A stretch of DNA of 64,000 bases from Hyparrhenia diplandra. Its lineage: Eukaryota; Streptophyta; Magnoliopsida; Poales; Poaceae. The position numbers were made by a program, and so were the translations under genes. A model generated the notes under the pieces. That model worked only from the letters and a program-made list of their open reading frames with translations, was not told the origin of the DNA and made no database searches. The stretch spans positions 124,001-188,000 of the forward strand of contig JADLZK010007347.1 of assembly GCA_015847255.1 (NCBI GenBank), read 5' to 3'. Shown in pieces: positions 40,540 to 50,499 of this stretch; within the stretch, counting starts at the first letter, position 1, and each line of letters begins with the position of its first letter.

Positions 40540-42045
40540 AACTAAAAGCTCAGTTGGGTTGTGCCTGCTTTATATCACTGGCTGAGAGTAGCACCGAGGA
40601 AGAGCAAGAGGAACGTTCGGCCCAGGCGTGTTTGGGCCTTAAAGGCCACCACCAAGACAAGGATCAACTCTCATTACCGTTACCTCCCATGTTCTCACTT
40701 TATTATTACTAGCAAATATGCCCGTGCGTTGCAACATGTAGTATTATAGTGTAGAAAATAATTATATTTTGAAAACCACAATTTAAATTAAATCTAAAGT
40801 TGGCTTATAGCATCGTTTGAAGAAAAATTTAACCTTTGATGTTCATAATAATAACTATCTTCTCTTATAATATAAAAAAAGACCTCACCTTTGAGCAGTT
40901 TTTTCGATGGAAGTTGACACCCTGACTAATATTCTGGAGCAAGGAAACCTTGGAGGACGGAAACCGTTCGTCTGATTATTCTAGAACAGCATGTGTGGTC
41001 TCGCATGTGTGAATCATCTTCAACTCAAACCCGATGCCTGTTAAGATCAGCTGCCAGGGAATGATGACGTACGAAAATGAGCGGATAAGCGTCCAAAGGC
41101 CTGGGCTTGCAGCTCCTTTTTTTTTTGGTCTATATCTACTTTTTTGTTGTCTATATCTACTACGTACGAAACTACATTAAAGCCTCCCTTTGGTTAGGAA
41201 AATGGAGGAAAAACATGGGATTGAGAAACCTAAAATTGTTACTATTCATGCCTTTGGTTCACAGGATTGGAGCATAGGAATAGTGTATAGGAATTCTTCC
41301 TTTGCATGTTGTTACTATTCATTTGGAAAACTACACAGAAACTTTAGCATCCACGTAAATCTCTAAGATAAATTCCTATGTTTCTCCTGTAGTCCATCCA
41401 AATGATCATTCCTTTCAAATTCCTACGTACGTTTTCAATCTTCCGTTTTTGCAACTGCATTCCTGTGCAATTTATATGTTTCTACTTTCAAAAGGGGGCT
41501 AAGTTTTTTTCTCTGTCTACAATATCACGTTTATTCGAAAAGGAACATTTGTTCTTTTTCTTTTGTGAATATTTGTTGCATATTCGATAAGAAAATTGTA
41601 GTTGATTTAGGGGCCTCCCTCGCCCCTTGGAGGTGGAGCCTGCAAAGGACGATCGGCGAGCGAGGCACACGCACAGGCTGATGTCATTTGCACCGTCCGA
41701 GATTCCGAGTATCCAATCCTGTTGCACCCCGGGCCCGGCCGGGATGCATCGTGCCACGGCCTCGGCATGCACTCACAACTCGCACCGTCGTCGGAATAAT
41801 GGAAAATGTTGCGTAGGCGGGCCGTTGATGCTAGCAACTAGCTAAAAGGCATGCTAGATTTGCTAGCTATAGCCTGCCCCGAACGTCTGGCTGTTGTTGG
41901 GTTAGCGTGCAAACTTTAATTTGCGCCTACTGAATACCTAGCCACCGTTGCTTAAAAGACGACGATCGTATGTTTTCCAATTACTAATGGGCTAATGTAT
42001 TCATCATCGTCATTAATTAAGTCAAAAGGGTTTAATTAAGTCAAA
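40540..42045 (+). repeat. Segmental duplicon X, copy X3
   Basis: Colinear with X2 but without the MITE at 15207 and without the Copia element, so it supplies the empty sites for both. The part 40709-41065 (starting ACTAGCAAATATGCCCGTGC) is not in X2 and is an insertion or replacement. Confidence 0.75.
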
Positions 42046-42047
42046 CA

Positions 42048-42482
42048 GAAAAATTGGAGGCTATCTTTTACAAGATGGCTTTAGGACTTACAGAACCAGT
42101 TAAGAAGGCTATATGCTATTACTTTCAGGTGTGTTACCAATAATGAAAGAGATAAGCCCAAATGGGCATGGGAAAAATCTGTAAGGTTTTCTGTTAAGTC
42201 AGTATATAAGCATCTTAGCAGATATGACTATGGCTCCAGTAATAAGAAGATCTGGAAGGCCAAACTCCCCCTCAAAATTAAACTCTTTATGTGGTTAATC
42301 ACCCATAATGTCATTCTCACTAAGGATAATCTTATTAGAATTAAGGAAATGGAATGGTGCCCCAATATGTGCTTTCTGTAATGAAAATGAAAGTATCAAC
42401 CACTTGTTTTTTGATTGTGCCTCTGCCAAATATATTTGGAGCCTTTTAGCCCACTCTTTTGGTGTTAACTATAGGCCCTACA
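42048..42482 (+). pseudogene. LINE-type reverse transcriptase zinc-binding (zf-RVT) fragment
   Basis: Translation gives FSVKSVYKHLSRYDYG, KKIWKAKLPLKIKLFMWLI, ILTKDNLIRI and, after a frameshift, CAFCNENESINHLFFDCASA followed by KYIWSLL. This is the zf-RVT domain at the 3' end of plant LINE ORF2, with the CxxC...H...C pattern intact. Stops and at least one frameshift are present. It abuts the S-domain fragment to its right. Confidence 0.8.
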
Positions 42483-42489
42483 ATCTTGT

Positions 42490-42850
42490 GCAGTATCAAC
42501 CTTGTGGATCGACGAGGTGTGGACGTTCGCCTTCTACCCCAGCGAGCCCCTGCGACACCTGTGTGGGGCTTCCAGCTACTGCGACCCCTATGCCATGTGT
42601 CGCTGCCTGCCTGGGTTCAAGCCAAGAAACCCTCGGCAGTGGAGCCTACGTTTTTGGTCTGGCGATTGTATTCAGACCACTAACGTCAGCCGCGACGGCA
42701 ACATGACGAGATATAGATTCATGGTAGTCAAACAAATGAAGCTTTCGGAACCCACGAACGCCACACTCTACTCCCCGCAAGACACTGAAACAATGCCAAC
42801 AAGTGTGCCTCAACAATTGCTCTTGTTGGGCATACGCCGCGGCTTAACGT
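42490..42850 (+). pseudogene. S-domain receptor-kinase fragment (S-locus glycoprotein plus PAN)
   Basis: The plus strand encodes WIDEVWTFAFYPSEP, ASSYCDPYAMCRCLPGFKPR and NPRQWSLRFWSGDCIQTT, then YRFMVVKQMKLSEP and, in another frame, QCQQVCLNNCSCWAYA. These are the S-locus glycoprotein EGF-like region and the start of the PAN/apple domain of G-type lectin receptor kinases. No lectin, transmembrane or kinase part is present and there are frameshifts, so it is a fragment. A related piece lies inverted at 44600-44760. Confidence 0.8.
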
Positions 42851-42934
42851 CAGTGGCGGGGGCAGCCGCCCGATGTGTCATCTGGACAACGTATCTTGTG
42901 GACATGCACTAATTCTCCATTTGACAATGTATGC

Positions 42935-43050
42935 CCCCCTCCTTGCCAGATTCCACACACTCCACCCATCAAAGTATCTTAGCGAGGCTCTGTGAAAATC
43001 ATGGCGGTAGGGGGCTCAAGCCCCCTCCCCGCCAGATTCCACACACTCCA
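42935..43050 (+). repeat. Short tandem duplication
   Basis: CCAGATTCCACACACTCCAC and the following CCATCAAAG occur at about 42950 and 43031, some 80 bp apart. A related GTAGGG.GCT.GAGCCCCC phrase recurs near 44102. Confidence 0.7.
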
Positions 43051-43059
43051 CCCATCAAA

Positions 43060-44178
43060 GCAATCGAATGTAGACGTTGTGGGACGCTTACGGGATTCAC
43101 GCCCTCCCAAAGACGGCAGGGGCAGGCGACGTCGCTGTTGAAAAGGACTAGCCATGCCCATGCCTGCTGAACGCCATATTTGGGGTGAGTTCGCGGCCTT
43201 GATGCAGGTGATCTAACATCTATTTGGATGTCAAATTTTGACACATCACATGGTCACAAAACAAATTTAAACCTATTTAATGCTTTGCAAGCTGCCTTCA
43301 ATAATAGTTGCCATCAAACATTTTTATTAAAACACAAATCAAACTGTTTTAATAAATGTCAGGCCGCCAAAGCGAATAAAAGTCTTTTACTTTTTAGTTT
43401 TTTAAAAAAAATAGTTTGAGAATCCGATAGCAAATAATATGCATGGGGATTTAACAAGATGTTTTTGTGTGTGTGTTTCAGCAATATATTTAGATGCACT
43501 AATGTTTGGTCTCGTTGTTATGCTTTCTGCGTTTGGAGCTTCTGCGTATTAGAGGTTCATGGACTCGTTTGATTCGGATAAGAAATCTATTTTAAAAAAA
43601 TCAAATGAAGGCCTAGGTAAACATGCATTTTTGTGATTAGTTGACCGTAGTATCCTTTAAAAAAAAGACCCTTTGCTCGACGCCATGGGTCACGGCGTCA
43701 AGGTATAATGTCTCGACGCCGAGAACCCATAGCGCCGAGGTTGACGGTGTGCCAACAGCTGCATAACGGCGGGTCAAGGGCTTGGCACCACATATCAATA
43801 TTGGTTCAGCTTTGAGTTTAAACATAAGAATAAGATTAAATAATCTTTATGCCAATGAATATATAATATGTTTCATACATTTAGTTTCTTCATTACTAAC
43901 TGTTTCTAACCTCGACATTGAGTAGCTAATTGTAATCTAGTTTCTTATTGATTACAATTCAATCCTTTAATGATACCCCCTTCCTACCGGCGGCAACACG
44001 CGGAGAATCCCTCTAGTTTACTAATTATGAATATGTTGCACAGTACAACGAAAGTGACAAAACACTATGAGACCTTAACGGGCTCCATGAGAACCACAAC
44101 AGTAGGGAGCTTGAGCCCCCCTCCCCTGCCCCGCCCCACTGCTGGATGCACGTCCACTAGCGGTGGTAGGTACTCTAA
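43060..44178. other. Unassigned DNA
   Basis: No gene is recognised. Around 43675-43770 GACGCC/GGCGTC words alternate in direct and inverted form, a style common in degraded grass repeats. Confidence 0.35.
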
Positions 44179-44552
44179 GGGCGTGTTTGACAAGGTGGCT
44201 GTGGCCAGCCCGGCCCACCGTCCAGGCTGTGGCCAGCCAAAGCCAGGTGCACATGGGCCACCTCTCTTTGTTTGGTTAGCTGGCCAAAAGAGGCAGGACG
44301 CATCGTGGCTGTGTTTGGGCGCCACCTGGGAGCCCCGCCCGCAGTGCAAAAACACCCCTAAATCACCATCATCGCGCCAACTTGGGCTGAGCTCGGTGGA
44401 AACGCAGGAAAATGGTATAGCAGTGGAGCCTGGCCCTGGCTGCTTTAAATCCCGTGCAGCACAGGATCCAAAGCTGGGCCAGGGAAGCCAAACATGGGCT
44501 TGCGCTCCCGGGGGTTCAAACAGTGCCCAGGGCCACCCTGCCAAACACGCCC
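44179..44552. mobile_element. PIF/Harbinger-like MITE (374 bp, GC-rich)
   Basis: The ends are GGGCGTGTTTGACAAGGTGG and, reverse-complemented, GGGCGTGTTTGGCAGGGTGG. TAA flanks both sides (44176-44178 and 44553-44555). GC-rich interior contains repeats of CTGTGGCCAGCC. Open frames on both strands are compositional. Confidence 0.9.
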
Positions 44553-44589
44553 TAAGATGATTGAGAGGATATAGTCATAATCGTAGCAC

Positions 44590-44765
44590 GTACGGGTTGC
44601 CTGTATGTTGGTTTGCCTGGACCCAGAAATGTAGGCTCCACTGCCGAGGTTTTCTTGATCGGCAGGTACCCTTGGAGGCACGGCACATGGCGTAGGTGTA
44701 TGCGTCATCGCAATAGCTGAAAGCCCCGCACCAGGCGTACGGATACATGATTCTAGCACGTCACA
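44590..44765 (-). pseudogene. Second S-domain receptor-kinase fragment, inverted
   Basis: The minus strand gives CGAFSYCDDAY, YAMCRASKGTCRSRKPRQWS and LHFWVQ across frames, matching the EGF-like part of the fragment at 42545-42660 (about 80% nucleotide identity by eye, including AACCTCGGCAGTGGAGCCTA). It is truncated on both sides. Confidence 0.7.
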
Positions 44766-45084
44766 TGGTTAAGTTAGTAGATACATGTTTGTGACTTATT
44801 AGATTCTTACCCAAAGCTTCGTTGTGGATACGATACTCTAGAATACTCCTAGGAAAAAGCTACAATGGTGTTCGCGCGCTTTGTATAATCTTTTTATTCT
44901 TATAGCACTTAACAAACGTAAACAGCTTGGCCGCGCCAGCTGGGCCTCCTGTGCCCTCTTCCGGGCGGTCCAATCCTGTACTGTGACAAAAAGTCGCACT
45001 TGCTCTCACACGTAGGAATTTGAGATGGTAAGGTTGCAACGAGGATGTGAGCCGATCGGCTCAACTGTTTTGCTATGCTAGTTT

Positions 45085-45950
45085 CGCAGTTGAAAAAAGT
45101 CTATTTTTCCCTCCCCTAATTTGTACGAAAGTCTGATTTTCCTCTCTTAGCTTTTTTTCAAATCGTGCATTTTACCTCCTTGTAGCGGTTTTGAATGCAG
45201 TTTTGCTAGAATAACTACGGTTTTGCTACAGCAACTACTTTTTTTTGCTACAGCTACAGCAACATACTACGGGTGTTTGTCTTTATTTATTTATTTATTT
45301 ATTTTAGCTAAATCTTTAAAAATTATAGTAAATCACAGAAAAATCATAAAATGAAAAATCTAATTCTTTTGGACTCCACATGAGTAGATCTACACAAGTG
45401 AATATATAATATGATATGCTTTAGTATAAATTTTTTTTTTGTAGCTTGAGGTATATGCTTTTTAGTAATTAATTGAAACAATTCATAGCTACGGCTTCTA
45501 TAATTGTTTTGTCGACTCAAGCATACCATATTATATGTTCTTTGTGTAGATCTACTAATGTGAAATCCAAAAAAAATAGATTTTTATTTTTCTTTGATTT
45601 ATTATGATTTTTCAAAGATTCACCCAAATAAATAAAAAAAAAAAAAGGCAAAACCTTTGTAGCAAAAAAAGCTTTTGTACTAAAGCATACCATATTATAT
45701 GTTCATTGCATAGATCTACTTACGTGGAGTCCAACAAAATTAGATTTTTCAAAGATTCAATCGAAATAAATAAACAAAAAGATAAGACAAAACCATTGTT
45801 TCTGTAGCAAAACCGCATTTCAAATTGCTCCAGAGAGTTAAAATGAGCGGTTTGAAATGTTAAGGGAGGTAATTCATCGGTTTTTAGAGTCGAGGGAGGA
45901 AAATCGGACTCTTGTGGAAGTTAGGGGGAGGGAAAGCAGACTTTTCCATT
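45085..45950. mobile_element. Mutator-like non-autonomous element, long imperfect TIRs
   Basis: The left end (GAAAAAAGTCTATTTTTCCC) pairs with the reverse complement of the right end (GGAAAAGTCTGCTTTCCCTC) and similarity continues through TCTGATTTTCCTC/TCCGATTTTCCTC and TTTACCTCC/AATTACCTCC. Flanks TTCGCAGTT and TTCCCAGTT are a possible 9-bp duplication with one mismatch. The interior holds three copies, one inverted, of a module also in the element at 11077-11823. Confidence 0.65.
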
Positions 45951-45959
45951 CCCAGTTTG

Positions 45960-46800
45960 GTTAACTTTTTTTTCTAGTCCAATATAATGTACTGCCGGCC
46001 CACTTTTTTCGTAAGCCCAAATACTGGAGGCCCACTTTGTTCTATAGTATTTAACTGCCCAATTAACTTGATCCGGTCCGGGCCCAAAGAGCACTCAGAG
46101 TGTACCTTTGGGCGGCAAGACGATGGCAAAATTAAAACAAGCCTGGCGACAGCGGTGGGTGTATATATACAGGTCCGTCCATCCATCCAAGGATTAGCTG
46201 ATCATGTACTACACGTACGTACCTCTGAAATATATAAACGAGAAATCCCGTAGCATATATAGAATGTTCTAGGCTTCTTTTGTGTTGTTCGGACAATTAT
46301 CTTTTAAACACAGATTGATTATGGGATAAATGCTTGTTTTAAAATATTAAAATATATCAATATGGATTCTTGTTTTAAAGAGTTTATTACATTGAACACG
46401 ATGGTGCAACAGTCGTTCGTGTCTTTTCGAAACGTAGAAGGCACAGGAAATGCATGCGACTGATGTCACTTGCATCGCTTTCATGCGTGGACGAAAAGCC
46501 CGCGCACGGCTGATCGAGGTACATTTTGTGGCGCCGTACGTCTGCAATTTGGCTTTCATTCGCCAATGAGATTTCGAGGCATCTCATTGGCGTTCGTGTC
46601 TCTTCAACGCGCGCAAACTTGAAGAGAGTTGCTTTCAACGATGGTGACAGAGCAATGGTTGAGGGACGCACATGTGTGGTACACCTTCACTGAAGAACAA
46701 TGCGACAAGTACGTTGTGTACACATTAGCGACAGGCAAATACACATCATGCACGACTAGTATAGCTAGGTGAAGAACAACGCCTACAGCCCGCCGGCGGC
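45960..46800. other. Unassigned DNA
   Basis: No gene is recognised. Short frames lack motifs. GGCCCA words cluster at 45995-46090 without a coding neighbour. Confidence 0.35.
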
Positions 46801-46804
46801 CGTG

Positions 46805-47018
46805 GCCACGGCCATCGTCCAGACCAGCGTGCCGACGACCGGTGGCCACGGCCATCGTCCAGACCAGCGTGCCGACGATCGGTGGCATGAGCAGTGTGCC
46901 GACGACCGGTGGCCACGGCCATCGTCCAGACCAGCGTGCCGACGATCGGTGGCATGAGCAGTGTGCCGACGACCGGTGGCCACGGCCATCGTCCAGACCA
47001 GCGTGCCGACGACCGGTG
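46805..47018. repeat. Composite minisatellite (40-bp and 27-bp units)
   Basis: Two unit types alternate: A (40 bp, GCCACGGCCATCGTCCAGAC followed by CAGCGTGCCGACGACCGGTG) and B (27 bp, beginning GCATGAGCAGTG and ending as A does). The order is A-A-B-A-B-A at 46805, 46845, 46885, 46912, 46952 and 46979. It lies 3' of BED gene D. Open frames on both strands follow from the repeat. Confidence 0.95.
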
Positions 47019-47395
47019 AGCGCCCACACTGCGGCCTTGAATTGATCCTGCCGCGGCGCCGCTCCAACTCACAGAGGCAGACCAAGAGAAGCCCGGGCGA
47101 GTGCCGCGTCGGCGACGAGCACGAACGCGACGGAGCCGGCGTCGCGTCGCCCCAGGATTTGCATGCAGACGTACGGCGACTGCGAGCGCCGAGTTGCATG
47201 GGCTTGCAAACGCGCCATATATATATATATATATATCATATATATAATCACACACACGGAGAACAGCATGCAAGGATCTAAGTTTGATGAGAGGAAAAGG
47301 AGTACGTATTCCGTAGAGGCCGGAGATCTAGCTAGCTAGCTAGTAATGTGAAGCGTACCGATATATATGTGGATCGATGAAAGGCAAGAAGGTTG

Positions 47396-47800
47396 CTAGC
47401 TGATACGTGAAATACGCTGGCGGTCGTTGTCCATGGCAATGATCTCGTCGTGGTTGAGGTAGTCGTAAATCGAAATATCTAGAACGTCGCCCGGAGCGGC
47501 TGCTGGTGGTGCGGCGGCGGTAGGAGGAGGAGGAGGAGGAGGAACAAGTGGCTTGGGCTCCTGCTGCTCGGCGAGCCACCTCTGGTAGCATCCGTGCCGC
47601 CGCAGGTGTGACGTGCCGTTTGGGCCAGCCGCGCTCAGCTCCTGGGAGCACGTTCGGCATCTCGCTCTGTCCTGCCCGCCGTTACCGGCGGCCGCCAGTG
47701 ACAACTCGTAGAAATCCCACACGTCGGAAGTCCGCCTCCCCCGGCGGCTCGCGCGGCTGGAGGAGGACACTGATGCTTGGCCTGGGCGAATAGCGGCCAT
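47396..47800 (-). CDS. BED-type zinc-finger mini-protein, gene D (134 aa)
   Basis: This is the intact member of the second subfamily. A Ser/Arg-rich N-terminus (AIRPGQASVSSSSR) precedes a BED finger at residues 24-71: SDVWDFYEL, C48-x2-C51 (RCRTC), H65 and H69 in GTSHLRRHGCY. A proline/alanine linker follows, and the tail holds SIYDYLNHDEIIAMDND. Compared with A and B the N-terminus is about 20 residues longer and the linker shorter, yet finger and acidic tail occupy the same places. It is single-exon. No transposase domain is present. DNA binding is inferred from the finger; the role is unknown. Confidence 0.75.
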   Translation of the reverse strand: MAAIRPGQASVSSSSRASRRGRRTSDVWDFYELSLAAAGNGGQDRARCRTCSQELSAAGPNGTSHLRRHGCYQRWLAEQQEPKPLVPPPPPPPTAAAPPAAAPGDVLDISIYDYLNHDEIIAMDNDRQRISRIS

Positions 47801-47888
47801 GCGCGCGCGCGCGCAGAGTGCTGATGAGATCGATCTACTATAATCTAGCTAGTACTACTCTCCATTAGCTTCCAGTGCCGCAGGTTGG

Positions 47889-47899
47889 CCATATATAAG
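47889..47899 (-). promoter_or_regulatory. Putative TATA box of BED gene D
   Basis: CTTATATATGG on the minus strand, about 90-100 bp upstream of the ATG at 47800. Confidence 0.5.
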
Positions 47900-47904
47900 T
47901 CTCT

Positions 47905-48420
47905 CTCAGTGTGACCTCTCCCTTTTACTCAAGTCCGGTGGGTCCCTTTTTCTCAAGTCCGGTGGGTCTCTCCCATTTCTGACCGGGCCGCCTCTTCTTC
48001 ACCGGCTTTGTCGACTGTCGTCGTCCTCCCTGCATCGTGACCTTCCTGCTGCGACGTCGCCGTCGATCGATCCCCATTGCACTCGCATCTTTTGTTGCTC
48101 GGTCGTCAACTGCAGATTCTCCTTTACAAACAAAATATAGCACGTTGCTTCTACATGTATATGTTTTTTTCAACCTCGATCGACCTGCATCCATGCTTCT
48201 CACCGTCATCATGTATCCGTCGGTCCTGCTTCGCAGATGTTGGTGAACCTCCAAGCCGGTTGATGCATGCCCCTCTCACTTTTGCATTGTGTCGTGTCGT
48301 TATATATCACCGAGAGATTTCAGATCTGTAAAACAAAAAAAAATGGCTTTACCTTCACCACCACGTACGTAGACGGGCCGGGAGTACGAGACTACATTCT
48401 CGTCTCCAGGTCAGGTCAGT
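47905..48420. other. Spacer between BED genes D and E
   Basis: A small direct repeat CTCAAGTCCGGTGGGTC occurs at about 47930 and 47954. No gene is recognised. Confidence 0.4.
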
Positions 48421-48422
48421 GG

Positions 48423-49027
48423 TCACTCGTGGTCGAGGTAGTCGTAAATCGAAATGTCTAGATCGTCGTCCGGAGCGGCTGCTGGTGGTGCGGCGGCGGC
48501 AGGAGGAGGAACAACTGGCTTGGGCTCCTGCTGCTCGGCGAGCCATCTCTTGTAGCATCCGTGGCGCCGCAGGTGTGACGTGCCGTTTGGGCCAGCAGCT
48601 CAGCTCCTGGGAGTATATCGGGCATCTCGCCCTGTCCCTGCCGGTGCCGGCCACCAATTGGTAGAAACGCCACACATCGGACCGCCTCGCGCAGTGGCGG
48701 AACTGAGGGGGGCTGGCAGGGGCCATGGCCCCCCTCAATGCTGGGAAAAAATTTTAGTACCCTTTATAATTAACAGATATATCAACCACTTCTTTAAACT
48801 ATATTCTCATATTTTCTATTTTATGTGTTGCTACTGTATGCGTAATTAATTATTAAATTGTCATAGTCATGACTAACTAGTATATACTTGAAATATAGCG
48901 ACAAATTGTTAGATTTTTGAACGGTAAACATTTGTGTGGAGGTTTGGCCCCACCTAAAATTTATCTCCAGTTCCGCCACTGGCCTCGCGCGGCTGGAGGA
49001 CACCGCTTCGCCTGGGCGAGATGCCAT
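48423..49027 (-). pseudogene. BED zinc-finger gene E, split by an hAT MITE
   Basis: A paralogue of D. It begins MASRPGEAVSSSRAR at 49027 and is cut after codon 15-16 by a 290-bp hAT-type MITE (48692-48981). Past the insertion it resumes with RRSDVWRFYQL, but the second zinc cysteine has become tyrosine (RCPIYS where D has RCRTCS). A 2-bp loss before GPNGT shifts the frame. The tail remains legible (LDISIYDYLDHE-stop at 48423). The insertion, ligand loss and frameshift make this a pseudogene. Confidence 0.85.
48692..48981. mobile_element. hAT-type MITE inside BED gene E
   Basis: The inverted ends are CAGTGGCGGAACTGAGG and, reverse-complemented, CAGTGGCGGAACTGGAG. An exact 8-bp duplication GCCTCGCG flanks it (48684-48691 and 48982-48989), as expected for hAT. 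The interior is AT-rich and non-coding, with GGCCCCCC near the left end and GGGGCCAAACC (reverse-complemented) near the right. Confidence 0.93.
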
Positions 49028-49059
49028 GCGCCGCTCGATCGCTCAGACAGACGACAGCT

Positions 49060-49890
49060 GATGAGATTTTTACGCGCGCGTAAGATGGAGCAACAATATA
49101 GTTAATGACGGGAGAGTATAGTCTGTAGCTAGCTACAGAATCAGATATTCTGTAGCCAGGTCCGACCGACCGGGCCATTGAGTTCGCGCTGGACCGATCC
49201 TAAATTAGCTGCTGCGAGCGAGCTCGCTGGGTCCACTAATTAATTACTGCTTGAACGTGCGGGCCGGAGCTAATTACGTGAACCAGCAGCTGATGCATGT
49301 GGGGCTGCATGTGAGCCGAGTGACAGGCACCGCGGTCAATTACGAGAATATACGTACAAAATAGTAGTAGATTTACGAGAATATATTCCAGTAAATAAAA
49401 TTAGGTCACGAGAATGAATATATTCTAGTAATTAGGAAGAAATTTACGATAATTTGCTATGACAGTATCGTCGATTACTATAACAACGTGAGTAATTTAC
49501 CATGAAGTAGTTACGATAATTGGATGGCTGGAGACGCTAATGAATTTACGATAATTGTTTTTCGTACATACAGTTTCATGTATCATTCACTAGATAAAAA
49601 ATACTAAATTATGATTAACAATATGAGGAAAAGGAACAGATATACAACAGATTACCACAACTTCATCAAGAGAAAAACAGATCATATACATTCATACTAC
49701 AACATGAACTCCCAAATCCTATCTGGTAGGTATTTTAAAAAAGTTTATGTACCGATGATTCAGATAAACAAAGAAGACAAGTAAAACAAACGGATGCATC
49801 TGCATCTCGCCGGATGCACCAGCACGCCAATGGATCGATATACATTCATGCATCTACATCTCTGCTGGACACCAATTAGGATACACCTGG
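49060..49890. other. Unassigned DNA with diverged short repeats
   Basis: Between 49340 and 49560 a TTACGAGAATAT/TTTACGATAATT motif recurs at irregular spacing. A copy of a palindromic motif (TGTAGCTAGCTACAGAAT) at 49124 has an inverted partner near 51258. No gene is recognised. Confidence 0.4.
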
Positions 49891-50049
49891 TCCGCGCGCC
49901 GCGCCGCGTAGCTGATGTGGCCGGCTGCCGCTGCGCTAGTGCCCGCCGCCGCAACGCGTCGCTGGCTTTGGCGTGCTGTACGGCCTCTCCTGCTCCTCGT
50001 CGCTCTCGACATCTCACTGTCCCAGCATCCAGCTGCACGACGCCAGCAG

Positions 50050-50440
50050 CCCCCTGAGGTCAGTCAGCCCGGCGCCGGCGGAGGCCAGAGTCGCTGACGA
50101 CGCCGTCGCTCGATCGCCACCCCAACTCGCACAGCACCAGCGCAGCAATCGAGGTCCATCCAACCGGCGCCGGCGGAGGCCAGCCGGCGTCGCTGATGGC
50201 GCCGTTCCTCGAGGCTGCCATGTGCCGGTGCAGCGTCGCCGACGACGCCGTTCCTGGAGGCCGCCGTGCAGCCCCTGAGGCCGGCGGAGGCCAGAGTCGC
50301 TGACGCCGCCGCCGCTCGATCGCCACCGCAACTCGCACAGCACCAGCGCAGCAATCGAGGTCCATCCGCCAGGCGCCGGCGGAGCCCGGCCAGCGTCGCT
50401 GATGGCGCCGTTCCTGGAGGCCGCCATGTGCCCGTGCAGT
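50050..50440 (-). repeat. GC-rich tandem duplication of about 206-220 bp
   Basis: Two units share GGCCAGAGTCGCTGAC, CTCGCACAGCACCAGCGCAG and CGTCGCTGATGGCGCCGTTC in order (first from about 50052, second from about 50272). On the minus strand an open frame repeats RNGAISDAG and GWTSIAALVLCEL; I do not recognise it and its reality is doubtful because every frame is fairly open. Confidence 0.7.
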
Positions 50441-50499
50441 GCACTTTTGTGGCCATGGGAGGAGCCGCCGTGCATGCACTTTTTGTGAGATAGTCCAGA

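Noticed and set aside
42490..42850. Functional S-domain receptor kinase
   Set aside because: No lectin, transmembrane or kinase part is present, and the frame is broken several times.
47396..47660. Alternative frame over BED gene D
   Set aside because: It is a shadow of the BED frame, which carries the zinc ligands.
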